This document shows, piece by piece, positions 39,346 to 48,080 of a stretch of 64,000 bases of DNA. A program made the translations under genes and the position numbers. The DNA is taken from contig NZ_ASVU01000001.1 of the NCBI RefSeq assembly GCF_000407365.1, positions 1,955,501-2,019,500 of the forward strand, in the 5' to 3' direction. The stretch's first letter is position 1, and every line of letters begins with the position of its first letter. The notes below the pieces were generated by a model. The model was not told the origin of the DNA and did not search any database. It saw only the letters and a list, made by a program, of their open reading frames with translations. Origin of the DNA: Enterococcus asini ATCC 700915 (GTDB lineage Bacteria > Bacillota > Bacilli > Lactobacillales > Enterococcaceae).

Positions 39346-40404
39346 ATGATTTTTCCAAAGAAGTTAAAATCCGGGGATAAAGTTGCGATTGTCAGCTTGT
39401 CCAGTGGCATGCTAGGTGAAGAATTTTGTCGGCATAATGTTGAAATTGGTACGAAGCGATTACAGGATTTTGGTTTAGAGCCAGTCTTTATGCCCCATGC
39501 CTTAAAAGGTATTGACTATCTAAAAGAACATCCCGAAGCCCGCGCCAGTGATCTGAAACAAGCTTTTTTAGACGATTCGATTGCCGGCATTATTTGTGCG
39601 ATTGGTGGGGATGATACGTATCGACTGTTGCCCTTTTTAATGGAAGATCGTGAGTTCATCGAGGCAGTGCAACGCAATCCAAAATTGTTCACAGGGTTTT
39701 CTGATACGACGATTAACCATCTGATGTTTTATCAATTAGGCCTATCGACTTACTATGGTTTGGCTTTCATAACGGATTTGGCTGAAATTTCTGATGAGAT
39801 GTTGCCTTATACGAAAGCGGCGTTTGAAGGGTATTTTGAAGATTGGTCGGGCAAAAAAATCGTTCCCAGTGAAGTTTGGTATAAAGAGCGGCGTGATTTT
39901 TCCCGCAATGCCATCGGGATGGAACGAATTGCTCACAAGGAAGAACGGGGCTTTGAACTTTTGCAAGGGGCGGGTGTTTTTGAAGGTAAGTTGCTAGGAG
40001 GCTGTTTGGAAAGCTTGTATGATGTGCTCACCAGCAATCGTTATCCGGATCAAAAGGCTGTTTGCGAAAAATACGGTCTTTTTCCGAATGTGGAAGAATG
40101 GCGTGACAAGATCCTCTTTATTGAAACCTGTGAGGAAAAGCCTGCTCCAGAATTATTTGCAAAAGAGTTGCTTGCGTTGAAAGAGCAAGGGATTTTCGAG
40201 GTGATTCGGGGGATAATCGTCGGCAAGCCTCAAGATGAAAGCTACTACGAAGAGTACAAGTCCGTTTTAAAAGAGATCGTAGCCAATCAGAACCTCCCAA
40301 TTGTCTATAATGTGAACTTTGGCCATGCTACACCGCGAACCTTTTTGCCTTATGGCGCGAAAGTCAGAGTGGACGCGGAAAAGCAGATGATTGAGTTCCT
40401 TTAG
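39346..40404 (+). CDS. S66 family peptidase (LD-carboxypeptidase / MccF-like)
   Basis: A 352-aa member of peptidase family S66. The nucleophile Ser is in LFTGFSDTTINH (near 114), the catalytic Glu in KLLGGCLESLYD (near 218) and the His in NFGHATPRTFLPYG (near 326). The N-terminal GDKVAIVSLSSG is also standard. Family members are LD-carboxypeptidases trimming peptidoglycan stem peptides or MccF-type enzymes that inactivate microcin C; the length and loops here fit the MccF-like group. ATG 39346 follows GAGGAGGAAGGCA. It is cytoplasmic, with no signal peptide. Confidence 0.9.
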   Translation: MIFPKKLKSGDKVAIVSLSSGMLGEEFCRHNVEIGTKRLQDFGLEPVFMPHALKGIDYLKEHPEARASDLKQAFLDDSIAGIICAIGGDDTYRLLPFLMEDREFIEAVQRNPKLFTGFSDTTINHLMFYQLGLSTYYGLAFITDLAEISDEMLPYTKAAFEGYFEDWSGKKIVPSEVWYKERRDFSRNAIGMERIAHKEERGFELLQGAGVFEGKLLGGCLESLYDVLTSNRYPDQKAVCEKYGLFPNVEEWRDKILFIETCEEKPAPELFAKELLALKEQGIFEVIRGIIVGKPQDESYYEEYKSVLKEIVANQNLPIVYNVNFGHATPRTFLPYGAKVRVDAEKQMIEFL

Positions 40405-40428
40405 TACTAGTAGACAAGGAGGAAAAGA

Positions 40429-40830
40429 ATGGACCAGTGGACAGAGTTATACAATGAAGCAAGAAGGGTTCAAAAGGCATGGGAAGTCTCTCCTTTTATT
40501 GAAGCTGGTGGGGTTGCGGCAGCCTTATTGACGAAAAAAGGAACGGTCTATGTGGGAGTCTGCATCGATACGGCGTCTAGTCTGGGCATGTGTGCCGAGC
40601 GCAATGCCATAGCCAACATGCTGACCAATGGGGAAAGTCAAATCGAAAAAATCGTTGCCGTACTTTCTGATGGCAGTGTGGTGGCTCCTTGTGGGGTTTG
40701 TCGGGAGTCTATGATGCAATTGGCTAAAGATAGCGGCGAGATTGACGTGTTATTGGACTATGAAGAAAGAAAAGTCAGCAAATTAAAGGAACTCTTGCCA
40801 AATTGGTGGGGCAGCGCACGTTTTTCATGA
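40429..40830 (+). CDS. Cytidine deaminase family protein
   Basis: A 133-aa zinc-dependent deaminase. GMCAERNAIANML (near 50) provides the Cys ligand and catalytic Glu, and VAPCGVCRESMMQL (near 86) the other two Cys ligands. Length and the AEVSPF-like N-terminus place it among cytidine/blasticidin-S-type deaminases rather than tetrameric Cdd in the strict sense. The C-terminus LKELLPNWWGSARF resembles the LLPxxF ending of this group. It starts 11 bases after AGGAGG and follows the S66 peptidase by 24 bases, probably as one transcript. Confidence 0.88.
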   Translation: MDQWTELYNEARRVQKAWEVSPFIEAGGVAAALLTKKGTVYVGVCIDTASSLGMCAERNAIANMLTNGESQIEKIVAVLSDGSVVAPCGVCRESMMQLAKDSGEIDVLLDYEERKVSKLKELLPNWWGSARFS

Positions 40831-40898
40831 GTTTTTTTGAATCACCTCATTGCATCAGGTAAAAGACTTGCTTATTCTTGAAGTAGGAGGTGGCAGTA

Positions 40899-41384
40899 AT
40901 GGCCAATGAAGAGCGCAAGGATTTTAATAAGATGCTTCATGATAATAAGGACATGCCCAAGATACAGATCATCACGGATCAAAAAAGTATCGAAAAGTAT
41001 GGAGGCAAGCGGATGTATTTTGCACCGCCGCTGGATTACGACCAAGTGATGAAACAAGTTCCTTATGGGCAAGTGGTAACAGTAGGGAAAATTCGTGAGT
41101 ATTTCGCTGAACAGGCCGGCGCAGATTTTACCGAACCGATTACGGCGGGGATTTTTGTGTCGATTGCAGCTTGGTCTAGCCACTAACGGACCAGCGATAA
41201 AACCCCATATTGGCGGATTTTAAAGGCCAAGGGAGAATTAAATCCAAAATATCCTGGCGGCATCTTAGCTCAAAAGGAAAAATTAGAAGCAGAAGGCCAT
41301 CATGTAATCCGGCGGGGGCGGAAGCACTTTAGGTATTACGTGGCTGATTATGAGGCGGCACAATGGGCAATAAAAGAAGTATGA
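40899..41384 (+). pseudogene. MGMT/alkyltransferase-like gene broken by an in-frame TAA
   Basis: Codons 1-95 read through MANEERKDFNKMLHDNKDMPKIQ, KYGGKRMYFAPPLDYDQVMKQVPYGQVVTV and DFTEPITAGIFVSIAAWSSH, then TAA (41184-41186). The same frame continues RTSDKTPYWRILKAKGELNPKYPGG, EKLEAEGHHVI, KHFRYYVADYE to TGA at 41384. Homologues have Q at the stop (..YQRTDDKTPYWR), so CAA to TAA explains the break. The family is related to methylated-DNA-protein-cysteine methyltransferases. The start follows AGGAGG, and a good terminator follows, so the locus was a normal gene until recently. Confidence 0.88.
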
Positions 41385-41389
41385 GATAG

Positions 41390-41424
41390 TGGGAGAGCTC
41401 CAGAGCTTTCCTGCTTTTTTTGTC
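41390..41424 (+). terminator. Terminator after the MGMT-like pseudogene
   Basis: GGGAGAGCTC pairs with GAGCTTTCCT (with G-T pairs) across CA and is followed by a T-rich tract (GCTTTTTTT). Confidence 0.7.
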
Positions 41425-41505
41425 AAAAAAAGGAAACCGTTTTATGAATTTTGTTACAATTTGAGTAAGAAAAACGACGTAATGGAGTGGAAAGGTGGGA
41501 GTTTC

Positions 41506-41949
41506 GTGGAATTATCCGAAACAGTGGCATTACTATCCGATAAAAACCACAGTGTGGCCTATAAATCCTTGCAAAAATTACAAGAGGCAAGCGAACAAGG
41601 GCCAGAGGTTGCAGTGTTTGTACCGCATTTTTATGAGCTGCTTGATAGCAAGCGTTCCTATGTACGCACTCGAGGCATCATCTTGTTGGCGGCGAATGCC
41701 AAATGGATTTCAGAAAAAGAATTGGAACGTATTCTACCCAAACTTTTAGAACATATTGCCGATCCCAAACCGATTACCGCTCGCCAGTGCATCCAGTGCT
41801 TACCGCAGATTGTAGACGAAAAACCGGTTACTGCTCCGGCAATAGTCGCTGCCTTAAAGCAGGTCAAGCTTACTGGTTACCAAGAAAGTATGCAGAAACT
41901 ATTAGCTCAAGATATCCAACAGGTTTTACGTCAGATTCAAAAGAATTAA
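41506..41949 (+). CDS. HEAT-repeat-like protein
   Basis: A 147-aa all-helical protein built of HEAT-like helix pairs (VALLSDKNHSVAYKSLQKLQEASEQ, LDSKRSYVRTRGIILLAANAKW, LEHIADPKPITARQCIQCLPQI, then VAALKQVKL). This is the fold of small DNA-alkylation-repair-like or scaffold proteins. The GTG at 41506 is preceded by AAAGGTGGGAG and gives a tight N-terminus. The ATG at 41482 is a longer option, and the frame back to 41389 runs into the previous terminator and is not used. It is probably cytosolic; no catalytic motif was seen. Confidence 0.65.
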   Translation: MELSETVALLSDKNHSVAYKSLQKLQEASEQGPEVAVFVPHFYELLDSKRSYVRTRGIILLAANAKWISEKELERILPKLLEHIADPKPITARQCIQCLPQIVDEKPVTAPAIVAALKQVKLTGYQESMQKLLAQDIQQVLRQIQKN

Positions 41950-41974
41950 GAAACGAGATAAGGAAGGTAAGTCT

Positions 41975-42514
41975 ATGGAGCGCTATATCGCATTGCTACG
42001 AGGCATCAATGTCGGTGGTAAAAATAAAATCTCCATGCCTGAACTCAGACAAGGGTTTGAAGAACTGGGCTATGAGCAAGTGGTCAGTCATTTAAATAGT
42101 GGCAATGTGCTCTTTTCCACGACGGAAAGTCCATTACCAGAGCTGACCCAACAGATTGAAACCATGATCCGGAACCGATTTTTCTTAAAGATTCCCGTAT
42201 TACTCTTGCCGCAAAGTCAGCTAGTAGCGGCCTTAAAAGAGGCGCCGGATTGGTGGGGGACCAGTGACAAAGAAATTTATGACAACTTGATCTTTTTATA
42301 TCCGGGATTATCCGGTGAAGTATTTTCCCAGGAAATGGGCGTACCTCATCCAGAATATGAGCAAGTGCAGTTTTATGAAAGGGTGGTTTTCTGGTCCTTT
42401 TTGCGCAAAGATCATCAAAAGACCAACTGGTGGGGGAAAACCACGAAGGCTAGTATTCGTCAAAACATCACCATTCGCACGGCAAATACTTTGCGCAAAA
42501 TTGCCACTATGTAA
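41975..42514 (+). CDS. DUF1697 family protein
   Basis: A 179-aa DUF1697 protein. The signature N-terminus is MERYIALLRGINVGGKNKISMPELRQGFEELGY followed by SHLNSGNVLFST, and the C-terminal NWWGKTTKASIRQNITIRTANTLRKI corresponds to the conserved T.RN..T...L end. It has a ferredoxin-like fold and unknown biochemical role. It starts after GGAAGGTAAGTCT, 25 bases after the HEAT gene. Confidence 0.88.
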   Translation: MERYIALLRGINVGGKNKISMPELRQGFEELGYEQVVSHLNSGNVLFSTTESPLPELTQQIETMIRNRFFLKIPVLLLPQSQLVAALKEAPDWWGTSDKEIYDNLIFLYPGLSGEVFSQEMGVPHPEYEQVQFYERVVFWSFLRKDHQKTNWWGKTTKASIRQNITIRTANTLRKIATM

Positions 42515-42547
42515 GAAGGATGCTGATTGAAAAAGGAGGCTAGCTTC

Positions 42548-43270
42548 ATGAATTGGGAACCGTGGACGGGGTGCTACCCGGTGAGTACCGGCTGTAACAA
42601 CTGCTATTTTTATGGACCAAATGCCAAGCGCTTTGGCCAAAATGAGATTACCAAAACCGATAAATTCGACTGGCCTATTCGTCGAAATAAAAAAGGGGAA
42701 TACTGCATTAAAGGCGGAAAAATTCTAGCCACCTGTTTTGCCACGGATTTCTTCTTACCAGAAGCCGACCTATGGCGCAAAGAGGCTTGGGCCATGATTA
42801 AGGAACGGCAAGACATTGATTTTTTGATTATTACCAAACGCATTGACCGTTTCAAGGAGAGTTTGCCTGAGGACTGGGGAGATGGCTATGACAATGTCAA
42901 TATCGGCTGTACCGTGGAAACCCAAGCGCTAGCGGATCAGCGCTTGCCGCTATTTTTAAGCTATCCTCTAAAACGACGCTTTATCGCTGCGTCGCCCTTA
43001 CTGGAAGAACTTGATTTATCCCCTTATTTGGCAAAAGTGGACCATGTGACGGTTTGTGGGGAAAATGGCCGGGATGGTCGTTTGTGCGAGTACGCTTGGA
43101 TTGAAAAAATACAAAAGCAGTGCCAAGCAGCCGGGAAAACATTTTGGTTTAAGAGTACCGGCACTCGCATTCGTACCCAAGAAGAAGTAGTAAAGGTTAA
43201 TCCTTTTAAACAGGGAGCGTTGGCTAAGTCTTTTCAATTGGATATTACGGATGGGAAAAGGTTATTTTAG
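42548..43270 (+). CDS. DUF5131 family protein (phage Gp37/Gp68-like)
   Basis: A 240-aa DUF5131 protein. The N-terminus MNWEPWTGCYPVSTGCNNCYFY has the Cys cluster (C..STGC.NCY) that resembles radical-SAM-like iron-sulfur sites. LATCFATDFFLPEAD, FLIITKRIDRFKESLPEDW and NVNIGCTVETQALADQRLPLFL are diagnostic of the family, as is TVCGENGRDGR further on. It starts 8 bases after AAAGGAGG. The function is unknown. Relatives occur both in phages and chromosomes; here it sits among ordinary chromosomal genes. Confidence 0.88.
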   Translation: MNWEPWTGCYPVSTGCNNCYFYGPNAKRFGQNEITKTDKFDWPIRRNKKGEYCIKGGKILATCFATDFFLPEADLWRKEAWAMIKERQDIDFLIITKRIDRFKESLPEDWGDGYDNVNIGCTVETQALADQRLPLFLSYPLKRRFIAASPLLEELDLSPYLAKVDHVTVCGENGRDGRLCEYAWIEKIQKQCQAAGKTFWFKSTGTRIRTQEEVVKVNPFKQGALAKSFQLDITDGKRLF

Positions 43271-43296
43271 CTAGTTTACAAAAGGGAGTGTTCGAA

Positions 43297-43818
43297 TTGC
43301 GGTGTTTGTTTACCATGGATACGAAAGATTATCCAAAAGATGGCAAGCGGATTGTCCGGCCGTCTACTCGAAGCATTATTATAAAAGAAAATCGATTGGC
43401 CTTGGTTTACAGTCAAAAGTATCATTATTACAAATTTCCTGGTGGGGGAATTGAGGCGCAGGAAGATCCAAAAAGCGCGTTGATTAGAGAAACCCTGGAA
43501 GAAACTGGCTTAGCAGTGATTCCAACTTCCATTCGGGAATATGGCTATGTTCACCGGATTCAAAAAGGAGAACCTGAGGGGATTTTTATTCAAGACAATT
43601 ATTACTATTTTTGTGAAACTAGACAAGGTGTGGGCGGTACCCATTTGGATGACTATGAAGAAGCTGAGGGTTTCACATTGGCTTTTGTCACCTCGGAGGA
43701 AGCTCTTCAAGAAAATCAACTAAAAGACCACGCTTCGGCTGATCCTTTGATGATCCAGCGAGAGAGCCGGGTAATGAACTTATTAGTAGCGGAAGGGTAT
43801 CTGGACAAGAAAAGATAA
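43297..43818 (+). CDS. NUDIX hydrolase
   Basis: A 173-aa NUDIX enzyme. The NUDIX box GGGIEAQEDPKSALIRETLEETGL (near 49-72) has the G5xE7REUxEExGU layout with the metal-binding Glu residues. The N-terminal RPSTRSIIIKENRLALVYSQKYHYYKFPGG gives the substrate-side strands, and the C-terminus is a helical extension. TTG 43297 is 8 bases after AAAGGGAG; GTG 43288 lies inside that site. The substrate is not predictable. A terminator shared with the convergent ade gene follows. Confidence 0.88.
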   Translation: MRCLFTMDTKDYPKDGKRIVRPSTRSIIIKENRLALVYSQKYHYYKFPGGGIEAQEDPKSALIRETLEETGLAVIPTSIREYGYVHRIQKGEPEGIFIQDNYYYFCETRQGVGGTHLDDYEEAEGFTLAFVTSEEALQENQLKDHASADPLMIQRESRVMNLLVAEGYLDKKR

Positions 43819-43821
43819 AAA

Positions 43822-43858
43822 AAGGCCCGGCAGCTCTATGTAGAATCCTGCCGGGCCG
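43822..43858 (-). terminator. Bidirectional terminator between NUDIX and ade
   Basis: GGCCCGGCAG and CTGCCGGGCC form a perfect 10-bp stem. On the minus strand it is followed by seven T, so it is strongest for ade. The plus side is followed by the weaker GTATTTG. Confidence 0.88.
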
Positions 43859-43875
43859 TATTTGTAAGTGAAGGA

Positions 43876-45609
43876 TTAAGCATCAATCGTGGTTAAAGCA
43901 AATTCATTGAAAGAAAAAAGGCCCATATCGGTAATCTTAAGCTCTGGAATCACGGAGAGGGTCAAAAAGGACAGTGTCAAGAAAGGATCAAAAGCACTAC
44001 TGGCGCCTAATTTGCGGGCAGTAGCGGTCAAGTTTGTCAGCTTTTCATAAGTGGTTTGGTAGCCTAAGGTAGACATGAGACCACCGATTGCTAGGGGCAG
44101 ACAAGCCAGCTCGGTTTGATCTTTAACGGCAATCATCCCACCGCCAATGGCCAACAGGCGCTCCACTGCAAAGAGCATATCTTCATCATTGGTACCTACC
44201 ACTACGATATTGTGGGAATCGTGGGAGACACTGGTGGCCAGAGCACCGGCTTTTAATTCAAATCCTCTGACGATCCCTAGGCCAATATTTCCCGTTTGTT
44301 TGTGGCGCTCCACCACGGCGATTTTTAAAAAGTCGTCTTTAATAGAAGGAATAAAGTGACCTTTATCCTTGGTGACCGGAGCAATTAATTCCTTAGTAAT
44401 CAAACTGTTGGGGATGATTTCGATAATTTTGGCTTGTGTGCTGTTTAGTTTCAAATCAAAACTTGTAGCAGACAAAGGAGTCGCATTCATATTCGGCAAT
44501 GCTCTCAATAAGGGATTTTCCGTGGCTGTTGGAAACAGTTCGGTAACCAGTTGCTCCCGTGTTTTGACTTGTTGGCCTTTGACAAAAACCTCGTGAATCG
44601 GCAAGGTCGTCAAGTCATCTGTAAAGAAGAAGTCTGCTTGATACCCGGGAGCGATGGCGCCGATGGTTTTTAATTGGAAACATTCCGCGGCATTTAACGT
44701 AGCCATTTGGATGGCTAGTAAAGGATCTAAGCCTGCTTGAATGGCTAAGCGCAAAATATGATCGATGGATCCTTTTGTCAATAAGTCGTCCAGCAGTAAA
44801 TCATCCGTAACAAAAACACAGCGGCGGGCGGTTTGTTCGGTGACTACGGGTAAAAGTGACTGGAGATCCTTGGCCACGGTACCTTCTCGAATCATCAAGT
44901 ACATTCCTAAATCTAAGCGGGCTTGGGCTTCTTCTGCATTGACCGCCTCATGATCCGTGCGAATTTGAGCCGTGGGGTAGACGGACAAATCCCCTTGCGC
45001 TATCCCAGCAGCATGACCATCGATTACCCCGCCGGCTTGCTGAATGGCGGTGATTTTTTCTAAAATGTCTGCTTCTTGGTTCGCCACGGCTTGGTAATTC
45101 ATTACCTCGGCTAGCCCCAAAACCTCAGCTTTCTCCATAAAAGGTGCTAATGTGGCCGCATCCAATGTGGCACCATTGGTTTCAAAAGGGGTCACAGGGA
45201 CACAAGAAGGCAGCATGGTGAAAATATTCATCGGTGTGGCTTGGGCGTCAGAAATCATGTATTCTAGTCCGGTAGTACCGGCTACATTGGCGATTTCGTG
45301 GGGGTCCGTAATGGCACTGGTAACCCCGTGAAGTAAGGAGACTTTAGCAAATTCGTGAGGTGGCAAGAGGGTGCTCTCAATGTGCACATGGCCGTCAATC
45401 AAACCAGGCACAACGTACTGGCCCTTAGCATCGATTACTTGTTGGCCCTCGTATTGCCCGAGACCTACGACGATTCCTTGGGTAATGGCGATGTCGGTTT
45501 CCATGATTTTCCGAGTAAAGACATTAACCACTTTGGCGTTTTTAATGACCAACTCTGCGGGGATTTGTTTGGCACTGGCCTGGATCCGTGCACTTAATTC
45601 ACTAAACAT
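43876..45609 (-). CDS. ade: Adenine deaminase
   Basis: A 577-aa adenine deaminase of the amidohydrolase family (adenine to hypoxanthine plus ammonia, purine salvage). Motifs are PGLIDGHVHIESTLLPPHEFAKVSLLHGVTSAITDPHEIANV near 65-110 with metal-binding His residues, VIDGHAAG near 197, FVTDDLLLDDLL near 265, and the late-domain signature SVSHDSHNIVVVGTNDEDMLFAVERL near 460. The length is normal for the family. AAGGAGG lies 8 bases before the ATG, and a TATACT -10 lies at 45647-45652 on the minus strand. No purine riboswitch was recognised upstream. Confidence 0.95.
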   Translation of the reverse strand: MFSELSARIQASAKQIPAELVIKNAKVVNVFTRKIMETDIAITQGIVVGLGQYEGQQVIDAKGQYVVPGLIDGHVHIESTLLPPHEFAKVSLLHGVTSAITDPHEIANVAGTTGLEYMISDAQATPMNIFTMLPSCVPVTPFETNGATLDAATLAPFMEKAEVLGLAEVMNYQAVANQEADILEKITAIQQAGGVIDGHAAGIAQGDLSVYPTAQIRTDHEAVNAEEAQARLDLGMYLMIREGTVAKDLQSLLPVVTEQTARRCVFVTDDLLLDDLLTKGSIDHILRLAIQAGLDPLLAIQMATLNAAECFQLKTIGAIAPGYQADFFFTDDLTTLPIHEVFVKGQQVKTREQLVTELFPTATENPLLRALPNMNATPLSATSFDLKLNSTQAKIIEIIPNSLITKELIAPVTKDKGHFIPSIKDDFLKIAVVERHKQTGNIGLGIVRGFELKAGALATSVSHDSHNIVVVGTNDEDMLFAVERLLAIGGGMIAVKDQTELACLPLAIGGLMSTLGYQTTYEKLTNLTATARKLGASSAFDPFLTLSFLTLSVIPELKITDMGLFSFNEFALTTIDA

Positions 45610-45823
45610 GAAAAAGCCTCCTTAATAATTGTGAAAGATTTTTGTTAGTATAACATAGGCCTTCAGGATTAGGGAGAAAAATTCATCGAAATCGTTTTTT
45701 TACTTACACAAAAATCTGTAGAACCGAACATTTTTAAATAAAGCAACTGTTTTTGTAGTGAAAATGCAGAAATTTGGCTACTATAAAAAGAAACATAATT
45801 CTATTATGTAAACTGAACTTTAA

Positions 45824-45867
45824 TGCCGTCGATGACAGAGTGATTTTGTCATTGACGGTTTTTGCTT
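45824..45867 (+). terminator. Orphan terminator hairpin in the ade-APC intergenic region
   Basis: CCGTCGATGACA pairs with TGTCATTGACGG (one G-T) around GAGTGATTT and is followed by TTTTTG. There is no coding gene directly upstream on this strand, so it terminates a short unidentified RNA or acts as an attenuator. Confidence 0.75.
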
Positions 45868-45931
45868 TTCAGGAAACATGAAAGCAAAATGGCTGAAAGA
45901 TAAGAGTCTCTTCATATTAAAAAACATAATA

Positions 45932-45960
45932 TTGCGAAAACTAAAAAAACTCTATATCAT
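45932..45960 (+). promoter_or_regulatory. Promoter of the APC transporter gene
   Basis: TTGCGA (45932-45937), 17-base spacer, TATCAT (45955-45960), 41 bases before the ATG. Confidence 0.65.
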
Positions 45961-46001
45961 TTAGTCTGTTGTCATTTTATTTTTAATAAAGGAGCGATAA
46001 T

Positions 46002-47465
46002 ATGAGTCAAAATCAAAAGCAACTACGCTGGTTTACAGTGGGACTAATTGCCTTCAACATGGTTTGGGGCTTAGGAAATGTGGTGAACAACTACGCCCAA
46101 CAAGGGATTTCCGTAGTTACCTCATGGATCCTGATTCTAGCGTTATATTTTATTCCTTATGCTTTAATCGTGGGCCAATTGGGTTCGACATTTAAAGACA
46201 GTAAGGGTGGGGTTAGTTCTTGGGTGGAAAATACGTCCACGAAGCGCTTAGCCTACTATGCGGCTTGGACCTACTGGGTGGTACACATCCCGTATTTGGC
46301 CCAAAAACCACAAGCCATTATGATTGCCCTAGGTTGGGCGGTACAAGGAAATGGGGATATGCTTTCCAATATGTCCATGACTACCATTGCTTTGGTGAGC
46401 TTGGTAATTTTCTTACTATTCTTGTATTTATCTACAAAAGGTCTTTCCACTTTGAAAGTCATCGGGGGCTTGGCCGGGACTGCCATGTTTGTGATGTCCA
46501 TTCTCTTTATCTTACTTGCAGTAGGCGCGCCTGCTGTCAGCAATGGTATGCAGTTTGCGACACCAGATATGGGGAATATCAAAACCTATATTCCGAAGTT
46601 TGATTTCTCTTACTTCACGACGATTTCCATGTTGGTCTTTGCAGTAGGGGGAGCAGAAAAAATCTCGCCTTACGTTAACCAAACGAAAAATCCAGCTAAA
46701 GAATTTCCAAAAGGGATGTTCTTGTTAGCCGGGATGGTGGGTGTGTCTGCGATTCTCGGATCCATCGCCATGGGGATGCTTTTTGCTAGCAACAATATTC
46801 CTGCCGACTTAATGCGAAATGGTGCTTACACCGCTTTCCAACAATTAGGGGAATACTATGGCGTGGGCAACTTCTTGATGATTGTCTACGCATTGACGAA
46901 TACCGTGGGCCAAATTTCGGCCTTGGCCTTTTCCATCGATGCGCCATTGCAAATCCTTTTGGCGGATGCCGATCCAATGTTTGTACCAAACTGGTTACGG
47001 AAACGTTCGAAAAAAGGTACCTTGGTCAATGGGTACTTGTTCACTGGGATTCTGGTAAGTATCATCATCTTGCTACCGATTCTCGGAATTGGCAATATGG
47101 ATGAGTTGGTAAAATGGATGACCAACTTAAACTCTGTTGTAATGCCAATGCGTTATTTGTGGGTATTCTTCGCTTACATGATGTTGAACAAAGCTTGGAA
47201 GAACTACAAATCCGAATACAAATTCATGAAAAATCCAAAACTTGGCTTTATCGCCGGAACTTGGTGCTTTGCTTTCACCGCGTTCGCTTGTATCTTGGGA
47301 ATGGTACCAAAATTGGACTATGCCGTAGATCCAAAAGCTTGGTGGTTCCAATTGGCAACCAATATCTTGACGCCAATCGTCTTGATTTTGTTGGGCATGA
47401 TCTTGCCAGCCATTGCACGTCGGGATAAAGACAAAGGAATTGTACCAGATTTAAAAGAAGTCTAA
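46002..47465 (+). CDS. APC-superfamily amino-acid transporter, YjeM/GadC-like
   Basis: A 487-aa integral membrane transporter with about 12 hydrophobic segments. The first is WFTVGLIAFNMVWGLGNVVNNYAQQG, with a helix-break glycine pattern, and the sixth region has FAVGGAEKISPYVNQTKNPAKEFPKGM, a signature of the glutamate:GABA antiporter-like/YjeM branch. The C-terminus is charged (ARRDKDKGIVPDLKEV). The start follows AAAGGAGCGATAAT. It has its own promoter and terminator, so it is monocistronic. The substrate is probably an amino acid or related anion but cannot be fixed here. Confidence 0.85.
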   Translation: MSQNQKQLRWFTVGLIAFNMVWGLGNVVNNYAQQGISVVTSWILILALYFIPYALIVGQLGSTFKDSKGGVSSWVENTSTKRLAYYAAWTYWVVHIPYLAQKPQAIMIALGWAVQGNGDMLSNMSMTTIALVSLVIFLLFLYLSTKGLSTLKVIGGLAGTAMFVMSILFILLAVGAPAVSNGMQFATPDMGNIKTYIPKFDFSYFTTISMLVFAVGGAEKISPYVNQTKNPAKEFPKGMFLLAGMVGVSAILGSIAMGMLFASNNIPADLMRNGAYTAFQQLGEYYGVGNFLMIVYALTNTVGQISALAFSIDAPLQILLADADPMFVPNWLRKRSKKGTLVNGYLFTGILVSIIILLPILGIGNMDELVKWMTNLNSVVMPMRYLWVFFAYMMLNKAWKNYKSEYKFMKNPKLGFIAGTWCFAFTAFACILGMVPKLDYAVDPKAWWFQLATNILTPIVLILLGMILPAIARRDKDKGIVPDLKEV

Positions 47466-47481
47466 TCTTAAATTAGTAGCA

Positions 47482-47510
47482 AAAGGTCGGGAGTTATCCC
47501 GGCCTTTTTT
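47482..47510 (+). terminator. Terminator of the APC transporter gene
   Basis: AAGGTCGGGA pairs with TCCCGGCCTT (one G-T) around GTTA, followed by TTTT. Confidence 0.9.
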
Positions 47511-47602
47511 AGTTACTTGTTTAGTTGACAAGCAGGATGGAGAAGCCTAGACTGATTTAGAAAACGTTTTTATGCAGCTCAACCAATAAAGGAGTGTGTC
47601 TA

Positions 47603-48037
47603 ATGGACGTAACCATTCGCCGGTATCATGCAGGAGACGAGGCAGGAATCTGGCAGTTAAATACCCAAGTGTTAGGTTATCCTTTTTCTTATGAGGAGAC
47701 GGCGGCAAAACTTGCACTGCTAGCTGAAAACCCCGAACACTGTATTTTAATCGCTCAGGTGGATGGAGAAGTAGTGGGCTACATTCATGGCGCTGACTAT
47801 GAAGTGCTTTACATGCCTTCTTATAAGAATATTTTAGCTCTGGCAGTGGCCAAAGACTATCAGCATCAAGGCATAGGCCGTACTTTGTTACAGGGGATCG
47901 AACAGTGGGCGAGAACTACGGGAGCAGCTGGTGTTCGCTTGGTTTCTGGGGAAGAACGCATAGAAGCACATGAATTTTACACAGCCTGTGGCTATCAGAG
48001 AAAGAAAAAACAAGTTAATTTCCGTAAAGAATGGTAA
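47603..48037 (+). CDS. GNAT family N-acetyltransferase
   Basis: A 144-aa GNAT enzyme. MDVTIRRYHAGDEAGIWQLN at the start, and NILALAVAKDYQHQGIGRTLLQGIEQWA near 80-107 with the acetyl-CoA pyrophosphate loop QHQGIG. GVRLVSGEERIEAHEFYTACGYQ closes the fold. ATG 47603 is 8 bases after AAAGGAG. The substrate is unknown. It is convergent with the LDH gene through a shared terminator. Confidence 0.9.
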   Translation: MDVTIRRYHAGDEAGIWQLNTQVLGYPFSYEETAAKLALLAENPEHCILIAQVDGEVVGYIHGADYEVLYMPSYKNILALAVAKDYQHQGIGRTLLQGIEQWARTTGAAGVRLVSGEERIEAHEFYTACGYQRKKKQVNFRKEW

Positions 48038-48039
48038 GA

Positions 48040-48076
48040 AAAAAGCCCGGTAGCTACTTACTACCAGGCTTTTTTA
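48040..48076. terminator. Bidirectional terminator between GNAT and LDH genes
   Basis: AAAAAAGCCCGGTAG and CTACCAGGCTTTTTT pair with one mismatch around CTACTTA. Both strands end in T-runs. Confidence 0.88.
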
Positions 48077-48080
48077 GAGC

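Larger units (their letters stand above)
45610..46001. other. Divergent regulatory region between ade and the APC transporter
   Basis: A 392-base non-coding region. It holds the ade promoter (minus -10 AGTATA at 45647-45652), a perfect 17-base palindrome ACATAATTCTATTATGT near 45791-45807, a strong terminator hairpin at about 45824-45867, and the APC transporter promoter at 45932-45960. No ORF or known riboswitch consensus was found. The terminator in the middle implies a short transcript or leader of unknown origin. Confidence 0.55.

Noticed and set aside
38691-43818. The run of small unusual genes (ClbS-like to NUDIX) as part of the mobile element or a defence island
   Set aside because: They have ordinary ribosome sites and family functions typical of chromosomes, lie beyond the sugar-porter remnant, and show no integrase, repeats or composition shift.
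45610-45830. Possible purine riboswitch upstream of adenine deaminase
   Set aside because: The minus-strand leader is only about 40 bases and no purine-riboswitch core consensus is present on either strand.
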